From positions 25,505,172 to 25,569,171 of the forward strand of contig JAGTTD010000008.1 of the NCBI GenBank assembly GCA_018398585.1: a stretch of DNA of 64,000 bases. The letters are read 5' to 3'. The translations under genes and the position numbers were made by a program. The notes under the pieces were generated by a model. It searched no databases. It had not been told where the DNA came from and saw only the letters and a list, made by a program, of their open reading frames with translations. This DNA comes from Simmondsia chinensis (taxonomy: Eukaryota; Streptophyta; Magnoliopsida; Caryophyllales; Simmondsiaceae). Of this stretch, positions 46,041 through 57,504 are shown piece by piece. The number at the start of each line of letters is the position of its first letter. Within the stretch, counting starts at the first letter, position 1.

Positions 46041-47834
46041 TTATTTAGAATAGTAAAATTATTCCTATATCCATGTGGCTACAATAGTAGAAGCGTATAT
46101 CCCTTTTTAAATAATTTTTAAAAATAGTGTAATTTATATATGCTGCATCAAATACCAGATAGCCATTACAACTATGTATAATTTAGGGAAGTGGATCCCA
46201 TGATATAGCTCAAACCCACAGCAAGGGACTTTGGCTTTGCGGGGATGACAAGTGTCACCATTGACTTTGTTAATCTATACTATAATATAATTGTGGAGTT
46301 GCCTTCCCCCTAAAAAGCCTCGAAACCCCCAATCCTTTTTTTTTTTTTTTCCTTTTTTCTTAAATGCTCCCTAACCCCAATCCTTTTTTTATTACATATT
46401 CCCTTTTTCTTATTTTGTTTTTTGCCTTTTTTCTTATTTTGCTTTTTCGGTATTTATTTATCGATTAAATAATAACAATTAATCTAAAGTAGCACAACTA
46501 TATCTCAACGTATCAAAGGGATGACAATGGGACGGGTATGATTATCTATACTTATTTTCTTTTATAACATTGATAAATAATTGGGATTAATGAATTTAAA
46601 CACGTATTTTTTAATTTGAAAGTTAACTACATACAAAATAAAGCGCGGCGGGTATGGAGCTGGCCAGGCCGGGTCCCCACTTATACCCATACCTGCCCCA
46701 AATAGGGTGGCTACTCACGAGCGTCATACCATGCGCCATACTGAACTACCAATTCAGTATCTTTTAAAATCAAATTTTTAGAGCTTCATTATTTTTGTGT
46801 ACAAAAGTTGTAGCTGGGTTATTTTGATGAAAACCCTAGTGCACTATGCCAAACGTATATTCCTGCATAAAGCAATAAATTTTTAATTTAAGACTTCTCT
46901 TATGTAATCCAAGAATAGGCCGCAGGTTAGACCTCCAAGAACCAAAAAAAAAAATAATTAAATTTAAAACTTTCGTATTTAGTCCAAGAAATGCTGCATT
47001 TCGCGTGGCTATGGTAATGAAGGATTTATTTTCACCTGGTGATATATGTGAAGTTTGAATTTGGTTTATAAGATCTACGCATTAGAGAACAAAACTAAGA
47101 TACAACAAAACTTAATTCATTAAAGTTTCAAAAATTAAAAAAGAAAACAAATTTTCAATTTAAGACTTTTCGTATTTAATCTATAAAAAATTAAAAAGGG
47201 TTCCTGCCACGGGTACGAAGTGCATACCCATACCCTCCCGGCGGATACAGACCCATATCCCTACCCGCCTCATTGCCCGCAAGTATCTATTACCCGGCCC
47301 TTACCTCCTTAATGTGCACACATAACAATTATCTATACCCGCTCATATTAGTTATTTAATACTATTTTTTAAAAAAATTATTTATTTTATAACATTGATA
47401 AATAATTGGGATTATTAAATTTAAACACGTATTTTTCACTTTCAAGGTTAACTATATACAAAATAAAGCTCGGCGGGTATGGAGCGGGCCGGGACAGGTA
47501 CCCACTTATACCCGTACCCCCCCCCCCCCCCAAACGGGGTGGCTACCCCCGAGTAGCGAGTTTCACCTACCCCATTGCCATCTCAATATCTCTTAATCAA
47601 AAAATTACCCAGCTCTAACTTTTCTAAAAAAAGGTTATAGCTCCATAGTTTGATGAAAACTCTATCCTACTATGCCAAACATATAGTCTTGCATGAAGCA
47701 ATAAATTTCTAATTTTAGACTTCTCTTATGTAATCCAAGAACGGGCCGTGGGTTAGTCCTCTAAGAACCAAAAAGGAAAAATAAAATTCATGCTCAAGAC
47801 TTAAAAAAGGAAATACTTTTTGTCATATTTTTTT

Positions 47835-50040
47835 AATACTTTCTTGTTTTTTTTCTTTTTTTTTCTTACTTTTATTTTTTCAATTCTACTCTTAAATACC
47901 CTTTTTATCTCCCTTTTTTTTTTCTTATTTTTGTTTTTTGAAGAAAAATTAATAAAATAATTTTGTCACCCAATTATTTTGTATACTTTTTTATTAAATA
48001 GCATGAACTAAAAATAAATAAAATAAATAAATTTTTATTTTAAGACTTTGTATATTTAATCCATGAAGGAAAAAAATTCACAAAAGAAAAAATGGAAAAT
48101 AAATTTCCTATTGATGACTTAAAATAGGAAATACATTAGTCATATTTTTTATTTAAGACTTTTACGGTATACTAATAGTTTTCTCACTTAAATTGACTCA
48201 ATATCCTTTAAGTTCACCATATAAAGGTATACATCATTTTTTTGATATTTATAACCAAGCAAATGTTCAAAATTCTACACATGCATCATACTTAGCAAAC
48301 AAATGTTTGGGTCATCAAGGAAGCAATTGACAAAAATATTTCCATCCTGAACCCACTTCCTTTTCTATGGAGCAAATCTCAATTAATTACAATTATATTG
48401 GTACGTTAATTTTTTTTTTTTTAAGTTTATCGCATATTTGATTAAATTAAAAATGAAGCGAGTTAGAGTGATTTTCACTAATAGTTAAGAGACATTAAGG
48501 ATGAAATTATGAGTTCGGGGCCACTTCGATTTTGATTAATGATATAATTCGAGAGGTTTTTATGGTATTTGTACTATAACAAAATTAATCTATTATGACT
48601 TTGCTTGGTGTACTCAATATACCAAGTTAAATATTAAAATATAGAGAGATTCACATGTAATTGTAGTTGGCCAACATTGAAGATATATGAGATACCGGAG
48701 GCATCATGGGCAATTTAAAAAATTTTTGAATCTTAGGTTAGGAAAAGGCCTCTAGAAGAGTCTAAAATATGGTTTACTTTATATTTTTCAATCAAAAATT
48801 ATATTGTATATTTTTTTAATACTTTTTTATATTTTTCCTTTTTTCTTATTTTTCTTTTTCCAATTCTACTCTTAAATACCATTTTTATCTCCCTTTTTCT
48901 TCTTATTTTTGGTTTTTGAAGAAAAATTAATAAAATAATTTCGTCGACTATAATTTTGTATAATTTTTTTATAAAATAACACGAACTAAAAATAAATAAA
49001 ATAAATAAATTTTTAATTTATGACTTTCTGTATTTAATCCATAAAGAAAAATAATCCACAAAAGAAAAAAGGGAAAATAAATTTCCTATTGAAGACTTAA
49101 AATAGGAAATACATTAGTCATTTTTTTTATTTAAGACTTTTACGGTATACTAATAGTTTTCTCACTGAAATTGACTTAATACCCTTTAAATTCACCATAT
49201 AAAGATATACATCCTTTTCTTGCTATTTATAACCAAGCAAATGTTCAAAATTCTACACATGCATCATACTTCACAAACAAATGTTTGGGTCATCAAGGAA
49301 GCAATTGACAAAAATATTTTCATCATGAACCCATATCCTTTTCCATGGAGCAAATCTCAATTAATTGCAATTATATTGGTACGTTATATTTTTCTTTAAA
49401 AGTTTATAGCATATTTGATTAAATTAAAATGATGCAAGTTAGAGTGATTTTCACTAATAGTTTAGAGGCATTATGGATGAAATCATGAGTTCGGGCCCAC
49501 TTTGATTTTGATTAATGGTATAATTCGAGAGATCTTTATAGTATTTGTACTATAACAAAATTAATCTATTACGACTTTGCTTGGTGTACTCAAAATATCA
49601 AGTTAAATGTTAAAATATGGAGAGATTCACATGTAATTGTGGTTGGCGAACATTGAAGATATATGAGATACCGGAGGCATCGTAGGCAATTTAGAATATT
49701 TTTAAATCTTAGGTTAGGAAAAGGCCTCTAGAAAAGTCTAAAATATGGTTTACTTTATATTTTTCAATTAAAAATTATATTTATTTTAGTATTTGATTTG
49801 TTTGTGTCATCAAGGGAGAATTAACGTTTTAAAAAAAATATCAAGGGAGGAATTGACAAAAATATTTTCATCCTGAACCAACATCCTTTTCCACATAGCA
49901 AATCTGAATTAATTGCAATTATATAGGTACATTAATATTTTTCTTTAATACTTTGTATCATCTTTGATTAAATTAAAAATTAGGGCAATAAAATTCATTT
50001 TCACTAATAGTCTAGAGGTATTAAGGATGAAATTATAATT
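47835..50040 (+). repeat. Tandem duplication of about 980 bp plus a third partial copy
   Basis: The first copy (about 47835-48790) and second (about 48815-49790) share long blocks such as CAATTCTACTCTTAAATACC, TTTACGGTATACTAATAG and CCAAGCAAATGTTCAAAATT. A third shorter copy (49850-50040) repeats GGAATTGACAAAAATATTT through TTCACTAATAG. The copies differ by substitutions and small gaps. It lies entirely within the Helitron. Confidence 0.85.
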
Positions 50041-50557
50041 TCGGGGACACTTATACCCGTACCCGCTCCAAATGCAGCTGTAAATTTTCTATAAAAAAAT
50101 TATCCAACTTCATTTCCTAACCGAAAAAATACCCAACTTCAACTTTTCAACAAAAATAACCGGAGCATCATACCATGCACCACACTTAATCACCAATTCA
50201 ATAGATTAAATAAAGTTGAATTATTTTTTGGTTATTAAATCAAGTTGGATAATTTCTCATATTTACTCCATAGAAAGAAAAAAAATATACCTCCAAGAAC
50301 CAAAATAAAAAAAAATTTATTTAAGACTCTCTGTATTTAATCTATAAAAGAAAACATTCATAAAAGAAAAAAGGAAAAATAAATTTCCTATAAAATACTT
50401 AAAATAGGCAATATATTTTGTCATATTTTTTTATTGAAACCTTTTTATGCTATGAATATTATGTAAACTTAACAAAATTGTGGACAACTGATCAAACAAG
50501 ATATTAGTTCGATGCAAAAATTCACGGCTACAAAATACAGTAATCAATAAATACCAC

Positions 50558-50572
50558 CCGTGCATCGCACGG
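50558..50572 (+). other. Helitron 3' hairpin
   Basis: CCGTGC, loop ATC, GCACGG. It is a perfect stem eight bases before the CTAG end and acts as the stop signal of Helitron transfer. Confidence 0.9.
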
Positions 50573-50584
50573 AAACAAAACTAG

Positions 50585-51040
50585 TTTTTAATCAACAATC
50601 AACTTTATCAAGAAATTATATTTGTGTGTGTATATATATAATATTAGGATATTTACATGATAAATATACAATTCTCATGATTACTAAGTGATAATTTTTT
50701 ATAATAAAAATAAACAATTTTTTTTAATAATATTAAATTTTTATTTTGATAATCTAATAATTATTTTTAATTAAATTAATATATTTATTATGTATATTTT
50801 ATTTATACTTATAATATAAGCTTGAAATTTTATATATTCTTTAAATAGACATTAATATATAACATATATAAATATATATAGGGAGTTATTATTATTATGG
50901 CAAAAATTATTGTTGGTAGAGAAATAATGTAACTTACAAACAATGAGAGTCATAAATTTGCCTTAAAAACTACGATCTTATTCCGACAATAACAAATTTG
51001 CTCTAACAATATCGTTATCCTATTTATATATGATATTTAT
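50585..51040. other. AT-rich interior of the TIR element
   Basis: Very AT-rich, with TATATATA tracts. No gene or known repeat recognised. Confidence 0.5.
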
Positions 51041-51150
51041 ACCAGACACTAATGCATTGGATCCCATTAGAACTTCGAAATTAAGCGTGCTTGGGTGAGT
51101 GTAGTACCAGGATGGGTGACCTTTTGTGAAGTCCTCGTGTTGCCAACCCT
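51041..51150 (+). ncRNA. 5S rRNA-derived sequence
   Basis: From ACCAGACACTAATGCA to CCTCGTGTTGCC this follows plant 5S rRNA closely, including GGATCCCATTAGAACTTCG, then TTAAGCGTGCTTGGG (A box), GTACCAGGATGGGTGACC (intermediate element and C box) and GAAGTCCTCGTGTTG. About ten substitutions are mostly C-to-T or G-to-A changes, as in methylated, unselected DNA. The first 12 bases are poorly kept. It is a single copy, not part of a tandem array. It could be the 5S part of a Cassandra-type LTR, but no matching second LTR or primer site is near, or the head of a 5S-type SINE. Confidence 0.75.
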
Positions 51151-51154
51151 ATAA

Positions 51155-51420
51155 GATTGGAGGTCCTCGGAAACAACCTCTCGGCAGGGTTACATCCTGG
51201 AGTCATTTTTATTATTGAAAAAAATTTTGATATATTTTACTTTTTTAATTATTATATTATGAGAATCAATACTACTACTTCTAGTCCTGGGGCTTACACA
51301 GTTGAAAAAAAATTTGGGGCGTATAGCTCAAATCAATGGGGTAAGGCTGCGTACATCCACCCCCCAAGATCACGCTTAGACATGAGCCCTTGAAGCACTG
51401 AGTTTGTTGTTACTGTTGTA
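51155..51420 (+). mobile_element. Au-SINE/RTE-like tail next to the 5S sequence
   Basis: 51157-51192 reads GGAGGTCCTCGGAAACAACC, TCTCGGCAGGG, matching the middle of the Au tail. After about 140 AT-rich bases, 51334-51420 reads GGGGTAAGGCTGCGTACATC, CACCCCCC, and ends TGAGTTTGTTGTTACTGTTG. This is the end of the Au/RTE tail with a (TTG)n remnant. The reverse-oriented relative is at 10960-11100. No tRNA-like head is visible, and the 5S unit stands directly upstream. Confidence 0.6.
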
Positions 51421-51772
51421 GTATTTATACAGAAAAATATAATTTAATATTAAAGTTTATTGTTATATAAAAAAAAAAGGGACAAAGTTAAGAGTCACAC
51501 CTGTCACTCCCACAAAGCCAGAGTCCCGTGTCGTGGATAGCCACAGCGTGGGATCCACTCCCATAAGTTTAATAGCCAGAATATATACACTTGAGGCTAA
51601 ATCTCAGGCATTCACCATGCACCCTATGAATGCGTACTATAATACAAGGGTGGCCTAATATATTTGGCGCCCAAAGTCCAGTATAAAAAGATGTCGTTTT
51701 TATTATAGAAAATTTTTATTTAAATTTATTTTTCTAAATATTTGAGATGCAAAATTACTAATTAAATTTTGG

Positions 51773-52115
51773 ATTATTTGTGCCAAAAGTCCTTTTACTT
51801 TACTCGTTGTATTAATTTAATCCTTGTATAATTCAAAATGCGTCAATTTGTTCCTTAGAGAAAATTTTAAGTTAAATTTTTAATAGTTCGGCGGCAAGAT
51901 TGGTTAAATTGAGTAAATGTATGAATTTATAATAAGTTACTTATATCTAACTTAACTTTTTCAATCAAAATTACATCATTAACTTAAATTAAACTTGACC
52001 AAATAACTAAATTAACACATCTTGAATTGTACAGGAACTAAATTGATGCAATTAAAATACAAGGACTAAATTAATATAATGAGCAAAATATAAGGACTTT
52101 TAGCGTAAATAACTC
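51773..52115. mobile_element. Mutator-type MITE
   Basis: Left ATTATTTGTGCCAAAAGTCC and reversed right AGTTATTTACGCTAAAAGTCC continue to match for about 90 bases (ATTAATTTA(A/G)TCCTTGTAT and GTCAATTT blocks). Flanks AAATTTTGG and AAATTTTAT are a likely 9-bp duplication with 7 of 9 kept. There is no coding capacity. Confidence 0.78.
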
Positions 52116-52119
52116 TTAA

Positions 52120-52163
52120 ATTTTATAATCAAGTTCTTCTAACATTACAAGATCTTCAATAGT
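52120..52163 (+). repeat. Direct repeat left of the second Helitron
   Basis: TTTATAATCAAGTTCTTCTA, ACATTACAAGATCTTCAATA recurs, with about three changes, at 54307-54350 right after the Helitron. Confidence 0.85.
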
Positions 52164-52202
52164 ACACTTTGAACACGTCATAAGTTCTTCCGACATTACT
52201 AA

Positions 52203-54301
52203 TCTACTATAACTACTATATATAATAGAGGAGTTGGGAGCCTCCAAACCACCCCCCCACCCCCCCCCCCCCAACCACCTTTTCTTAGATTTTTTTTTTT
52301 TTCTTATTGTTCTTTTTTCAAATCCTCCCCACCCCCATCCTAATCCTAAATTCCTTTTATTTTCATTTTTTCAATCCTAATCCTAAAATTCTTTTATTTT
52401 TATTTATCCAAGAAATTCAAACTAAAAGTAACCCAACTATATCTCAACGTATCATAGAGATGGAAATGGGGCAGGGCGGGTATGGGAGGTGCCTCCTCCA
52501 TACCCGTACCTGCATCCTTAACATTTAAGATGCACATATAAATTATCTTACAATATTACACTTTAAAGAGATATACAAAAGTCTTTCATTACTTAGAAGT
52601 TGAACTTTGTAGTGTACTATGAATTGGAGGTCTAATTATTTAATATTTTTTTCCCGTACGATGCATGGGTAGTATATGCGGTGTACATTTTTCGTTTAAT
52701 TGTGAAAATGTGAACCAAACTCTATTTTCTGACCAATAAATAACCCGAATTCAACTTTTCTACAAAAAAATAATCAAAGCATCATACCACACGCCATACC
52801 CAACCACCAAAGTATCTTTTAAAATCAACCCTTCAAAATTCAACGTTTCATATTCTAATCATCAAAAATAGAGTCCAAGAAAGGAAGGGCATTAGAAATT
52901 CTCTTTAATCCTATACCTGTACCCGCCTCATTACCTTCCTAATTTGCGTACAAAACGATTATCCATACCCCCTCCTATTAGTTATTTAGTACTATTTTTA
53001 AAAACAAATTATTTCTTTTATAACATTGATAAAGATTTTGGATTATTAAATTTAAACATTTATTTCTTAATTTGAAGGTTAACTATGTACAAAATAAAAC
53101 ACATATGGTGGGAATGAGTTGGGCAGGGGCAGGTATGGAGCACAGCAGGGCGGGTCCCCACTTATACCCGTACCCGCCCCAAATGGGGCAGCTACTCGCG
53201 AGTAGTGAGTTTCACCAGCCCCATTGCCATTCCAATATCTCTTGATTAAAAAATTACCTACATCTAACTTTTCTATCAAAAAATTATCCAACTTTATTTC
53301 CTAACAGAAAAAAAAAACCCAACTTTAACTTTTCTACCAAAATAAACCAAAGCGTCATACCATGCGCCACACTGAACCACCAATTTAGTAACTTTCAAAA
53401 GCAAATTTTCAGAGCTCGATTATTTTTGTCTAGAAAAGTTATAGTTGAGTTATTTATTTTGATAAAAGCCCTAACGCGCTATGCCAAATGTATATTCGTG
53501 CATAAAGCAATAAATTTTTATTTGAAGACTTTTCTTATGTAATCCGAGAACAGGGCGCGGGTTAGACCTCCAAAAACCAAAAAGAAAAAAAAGAAAATCA
53601 AAGATTTTTTTGTATTTAGTCCATGAAGTGCGGCATTCGCGTGGCTACTGCAAGGAAGGATTTATTTTAACCTTGTCAGGTATGTAAAGTTTGAGTTTGG
53701 TTTATAAGATCTACGCATTCGACAATAAAACTAAGATACAACAAAACTTAATTCATTAAAGTTCTAAAAATTAACCAAAAAAAAAAAAAAAAAATTTTCA
53801 ATTTCAGACTTTTCGCATTTAATATATAAAAAATAAAAAGGGTTCTATAAAATAAAAACTGCCCCCAAGAACCAAAAATATAAAAAAAAGGAAAAATCAA
53901 AGCTATAAAATTTTAATTTAAGACTTCTCTTATATAATTCAAGAACAAAGTGCCAGTTAGACCTCCAAGAATTTTAATTTACGACTTTTCATATTTAGTC
54001 CATAAAAGAAAAAATATGAAACCTCCAAGATACAAAAAAATAATAATAATTTAAGACTTTCTGTATTTAATCCATAAAAAAAAATCCATACAAGAAAAAA
54101 GGGAAAATAAATTTCCTGCTCAAGACTTAAAATAGGAAATATATTTTGTGATATTTTTTATTGAAAACTTTTACGGTTACTACTATGAGAATTATGTAAA
54201 TTGAACAAGATTATGGACAATTTGTTCAACGCAAAAAATCAAAGCTGTAAAATATAGTGACTAATAAATATCACCCGTGCATCGCATAGGAGCAGACCTG
54301 G
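52203..54301 (+). mobile_element. Second non-autonomous Helitron, decayed
   Basis: Starts TCTACTATAACTACTATATA after an A and ends CTGG before a T. The 3' hairpin CCGTGCATCGCATAGG (54275-54290) has lost part of its stem. The interior has the same blocks as the first Helitron: ATATCTCAACGTATCA, GGGCGGGTATGG, TTATACCCGTACCCGCCCC, and CATACCATGCGCC. So the two are related copies. No helicase ORF is seen. Confidence 0.75.
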
Positions 54302-54795
54302 TAATTTTTTATAATCAAGTTCTTCTAACATTGCAATATCTTCAATACTTCAAATTAGTTCAATTTTGACCGCAAATGCCCACCTCATATAACAAGATCC
54401 CACCTCTTATCACAAGATCTTTTATTTAACTTCAAATGCCCCAATCTCTACAGCAAGATTAATAAGTTGCAATAAAATGCAAAAATTCCATATTTTGTAT
54501 GTCTTATATTATTTGTTTATGTCAATTTAAATTTTAAATATATTTGTAACAATTCCTTTATATGTAGTTATTTGTATATGAGACCGATTATTGTTATTTA
54601 TATTAACTTTTAATCTTCTTGTGTGTTTAATACCTTTTTTTTATTATAGATCTAACACATATTATTTTTTTTTAACTTATAAATCCTAACTAATATCAAA
54701 TTATTAGACCTAAAAATTTGGGGGCATAAAGCCCTTGCTTTGTGAGCTTTACTCTTGAGCTGCCCCTGCCTTCAACACAATTAAGTAGAGCTGGA
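54302..54795. other. Spacer with the second copy of the direct repeat
   Basis: Holds the repeat copy at 54307-54350, then CACCTC(A/T)TATAACAAGATC-type short repeats (54385-54460). It ends with the candidate hAT terminus. No gene. Confidence 0.5.
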
Positions 54796-55405
54796 CGTAG
54801 GGGTGTTCAAAAAAATCCGTAACCGAAATACCGACCCGAAAATGTGGTTAACCATACCGAATTTTCAGTTCGGTTACCCGAATCGAAAAAATTTGAGGTA
54901 TTTCAGGATGGTAACGGTTAGTGATTTTGTCCATTTCGATTAACCGATTTACCGAAATAATATATCATGTATATATTTTCACATGTTCATAATATTATAT
55001 TATTTACTAAGTATGCTTTTCTATCTTATAAATGACTCTTTTATAATACATGATTAATTTATCTTTTTCCTAGTTCATCTCCTATTACAGAGTATTTGTG
55101 CCTCATTGTTATATCCCAAATACTAATTAAGCACTACATTGCTACAATTTAGTGCTACTCGCTTACTCACATACTGGTTAAAATGAGATATTATACGTTT
55201 AATTCTTTAGAATTGTATTATAAGCTCATAATTTATTGAATATTCTCACAATTAATGTATCTTTTGGACATTTACAAACCATTAAGGAGATAGATCATAT
55301 AACATAAAAGAGGCGTTGTATTACTTTTTCGGTTACCGGTTAACCGACATAACCAAACCGAATTACCGAAAGTCGGTTAACCGGCCTTTTTCAACCCTCT
55401 TTCAA
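54796..55405. mobile_element. hAT-like terminal region rich in CGGTTAACCG words
   Basis: Starts TAGGGGTGTTCAAAAAAATC and has many AACCGAAAT, CGGTTA(C/A)CC and TTAACCGAC words. A facing end TTTTTCAACCCTC lies at 55388-55400 and recurs at about 55410 and 55447. It may be a small non-autonomous element or the left end of the autonomous hAT whose gene lies at 56630-61160. No clear target duplication is seen. Confidence 0.5.
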
Positions 55406-56620
55406 CCCTCTAGCCACTCAAACAATTTAAGAAATCCCCTTACTCTTTCAACCCTCTAGTCTGATGATCACTCACAACTTCGAACTCAACAAAATCTTCT
55501 CCTTCGAGCTCGAAATTCAGGGTTCAGGGTTCAGGCTGTTCTATTTTCGAACTTATGGCATATTCTATGTTGTTCGACATTTCTACTTCAACCTCCAATT
55601 CAACCAAGGTTCGCTGCTTTCTTGATTTATTTGGCTTATTTTCAATTTAAATTTCGTATGCCTTTATAAGCAAGCACAATAGAAAGTGATGATTCTTTTA
55701 TTGTTATTGATATGGGGTTTGCAATTTGGATTTAATTGTATGCTAGTTTTATCCAGTACAATGCATGGATAGTATTTATATTTTTAATTATAATTTATAT
55801 ATGATTATATTGGAATTTTATTAAATTTTATAAAATATACAATATTATATACTTTATAAAGTTACGTAGTAAAGATATTGAATTTCTTGTTTTTCACTTC
55901 TTATAATCTTGAATATTAAATGACCCTCACTTAAAATTGCTTATATCGGAATCTAGAGACTTTTGGTGATACCCCTTTAGAATTGCTTGGATTGAAATTT
56001 GGAGGCTTTTAGGGATGGGGGTACTTGGCAATAATATATAATCTATATAATATAAAAGATTATTTTAGTATTTCTTTGTCTTTTAGGTTAAAGTTACATA
56101 TTTTTTATCTTTCGTGTTGTTGATTGCAATTTCTTTATATTTGATTTGATGTTTTGATTTGTATAAACTATCTTGTGGTCCCCACCTGATAAATGAAAAA
56201 AAAGAACGCATGCCTTTGAATCTTTTATTCCAAATATCGGCTTATAGATTGTTTATTTTTTAATTTTTATGCATAAGTTTTTAATATTTTTATCATAATG
56301 ATGTTTGGATTCGATACGAAATTTGTAAAAACCATACGTACATTGAAAATACTTAATTTATTTCATTTAAATACCTATTTAGTTACTAAATTTAAAAATA
56401 ATAAATGATTACGTGTATTTTATTATATATGAAATATTTTGGATGCACACAATCGCTACTTATACTTTGTTTGAAGTGTTTAATGATCGACATGGGTTTA
56501 ATCAAAATGCACTTTGATAATTTAACTTAGTTTTAGAGAAGTAACTCATATCCCATAAAATATGGTTACTATATAAATGTGTATTATGTCTTAAAGAGCT
56601 TTAGTTTATGGATTTACAGA
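55406..56620. other. Leader-like stretch before the hAT gene
   Basis: AT-rich. An ATG at 55556 opens a short Ser/Thr-rich frame that ends soon, possibly an untranslated first exon followed by an intron. No domain is recognised. Confidence 0.35.
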
Positions 56621-57504
56621 AACTAGAAACCATGGTGACAAAGAAAAAAAAATGCACTATGGGAGCATGCAGAAGAGCTGAATATCAAATTTAAGTGCAA
56701 GTATTGCCATCATGTATTTTCTAGAGGGGTAACAAAATTAAAGTTCCACTTATATGAACTTAAAGGCATTGATATTGAAGTTTGCACACAAATACTTGAT
56801 GATATACAAGCCAAAGCATATCTTGTTATTTCAAAAAGTGGAAACAAAAGAGCTAGAATTGAAATTAGTAGCACTCAAATGAAAGTGAAGGAGGTAGACC
56901 ATTCAAATCTATGGCCGAAGGTATGTCTTCATTACAACCATCTATGGGTAGAAGAGGTTTGTATGGAACCAATATGCCTGACATGATAAAAAGCATGGAC
57001 AAAAGTAAAGTTGATAAGTTACTTGCGAAATTTTTCATTCTCAACAACATTTCATTCAATGTTATGCAACAACAATCATTCATAGAACTTGTGAAAGCTT
57101 TTTACGAGTTTGGACCAGCTTATAAATTGCCAAGTTATTCTACTTTGAAAACAAACATGCAAAGAAAGAAGTGGATGAGTATGTTGATAAGGTGAAAATA
57201 TTAGGAGAAAACTAGACGTACTATAATGTTTGGCACTTGAAGTGATATGAATCAGAAGAAGTTTATTAACTTCATTGCATATTCTCCTAGAGGCTCGATA
57301 TTTTTACAATCACTTGAAATTTGTATGAAAAGAAAGACTGGACTTTTTCTAAAAGACCTGTCATATAGGGTGATTGTTATGATAGGACCAATTTATTATA
57401 GATAATGCTTCTAACTTTGAACCTGCTGGTGACATACGTTTGGGAAAGTATCCTACCATATACAAGACTAAGTGTGTTGCAAATGGTTGTTTATGATTGT
57501 CAGT

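Larger units (their letters stand above)
46274..50584 (+). mobile_element. Non-autonomous Helitron
   Basis: Starts TCTATACTATAATATAA after an A and ends CTAG before a T, the expected A^T insertion. A perfect 6-bp stem with a 3-base loop, CCGTGCATCGCACGG (50558-50572), stands eight bases before CTAG. No Rep/helicase ORF is present. Inside are near-tandem copies of about 980 bp (47840-49800) and two copies of a block with GGCGGGTATGGAGC (46640, 47475), also found in the Helitron at 52203-54301. Confidence 0.88.
46186..51562. mobile_element. TIR element holding a Helitron and a 5S-like unit
   Basis: The left segment 46186-46270 (GGGAAGTGGATCCCATG ... TTTGGCTTTGCGGGGATGAC) and the right segment 51478-51562 are an inverted repeat of about 85 bp with scattered changes. 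The flanks ATAATTTA (left) and ATAAGTTTA (right) are a possible 8-9 bp duplication with one base gained. Without the Helitron the element would be about 1.1 kb, a size and TIR length that suit a Mutator-type MITE. Confidence 0.65.
51645..54768. mobile_element. Candidate hAT element holding a MITE and a Helitron
   Basis: The left end CAAGGGTGGCCTAATATATTTGG, with GCGCCCAAAG, and the reversed right end CAGGGGCAGCTCAA... AAGGGCTTTATGCCCCC resemble the 'CAGGGGCGGC...' termini of a plant hAT group. No 8-bp duplication is visible, so the boundaries and the idea that both ends belong together are tentative. Confidence 0.4.

Noticed and set aside
51041..51150. Functional 5S rRNA gene
   Set aside because: Single copy with about ten substitutions, a worn 5' end and no T-run terminator directly after it. 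Better seen as derived sequence.
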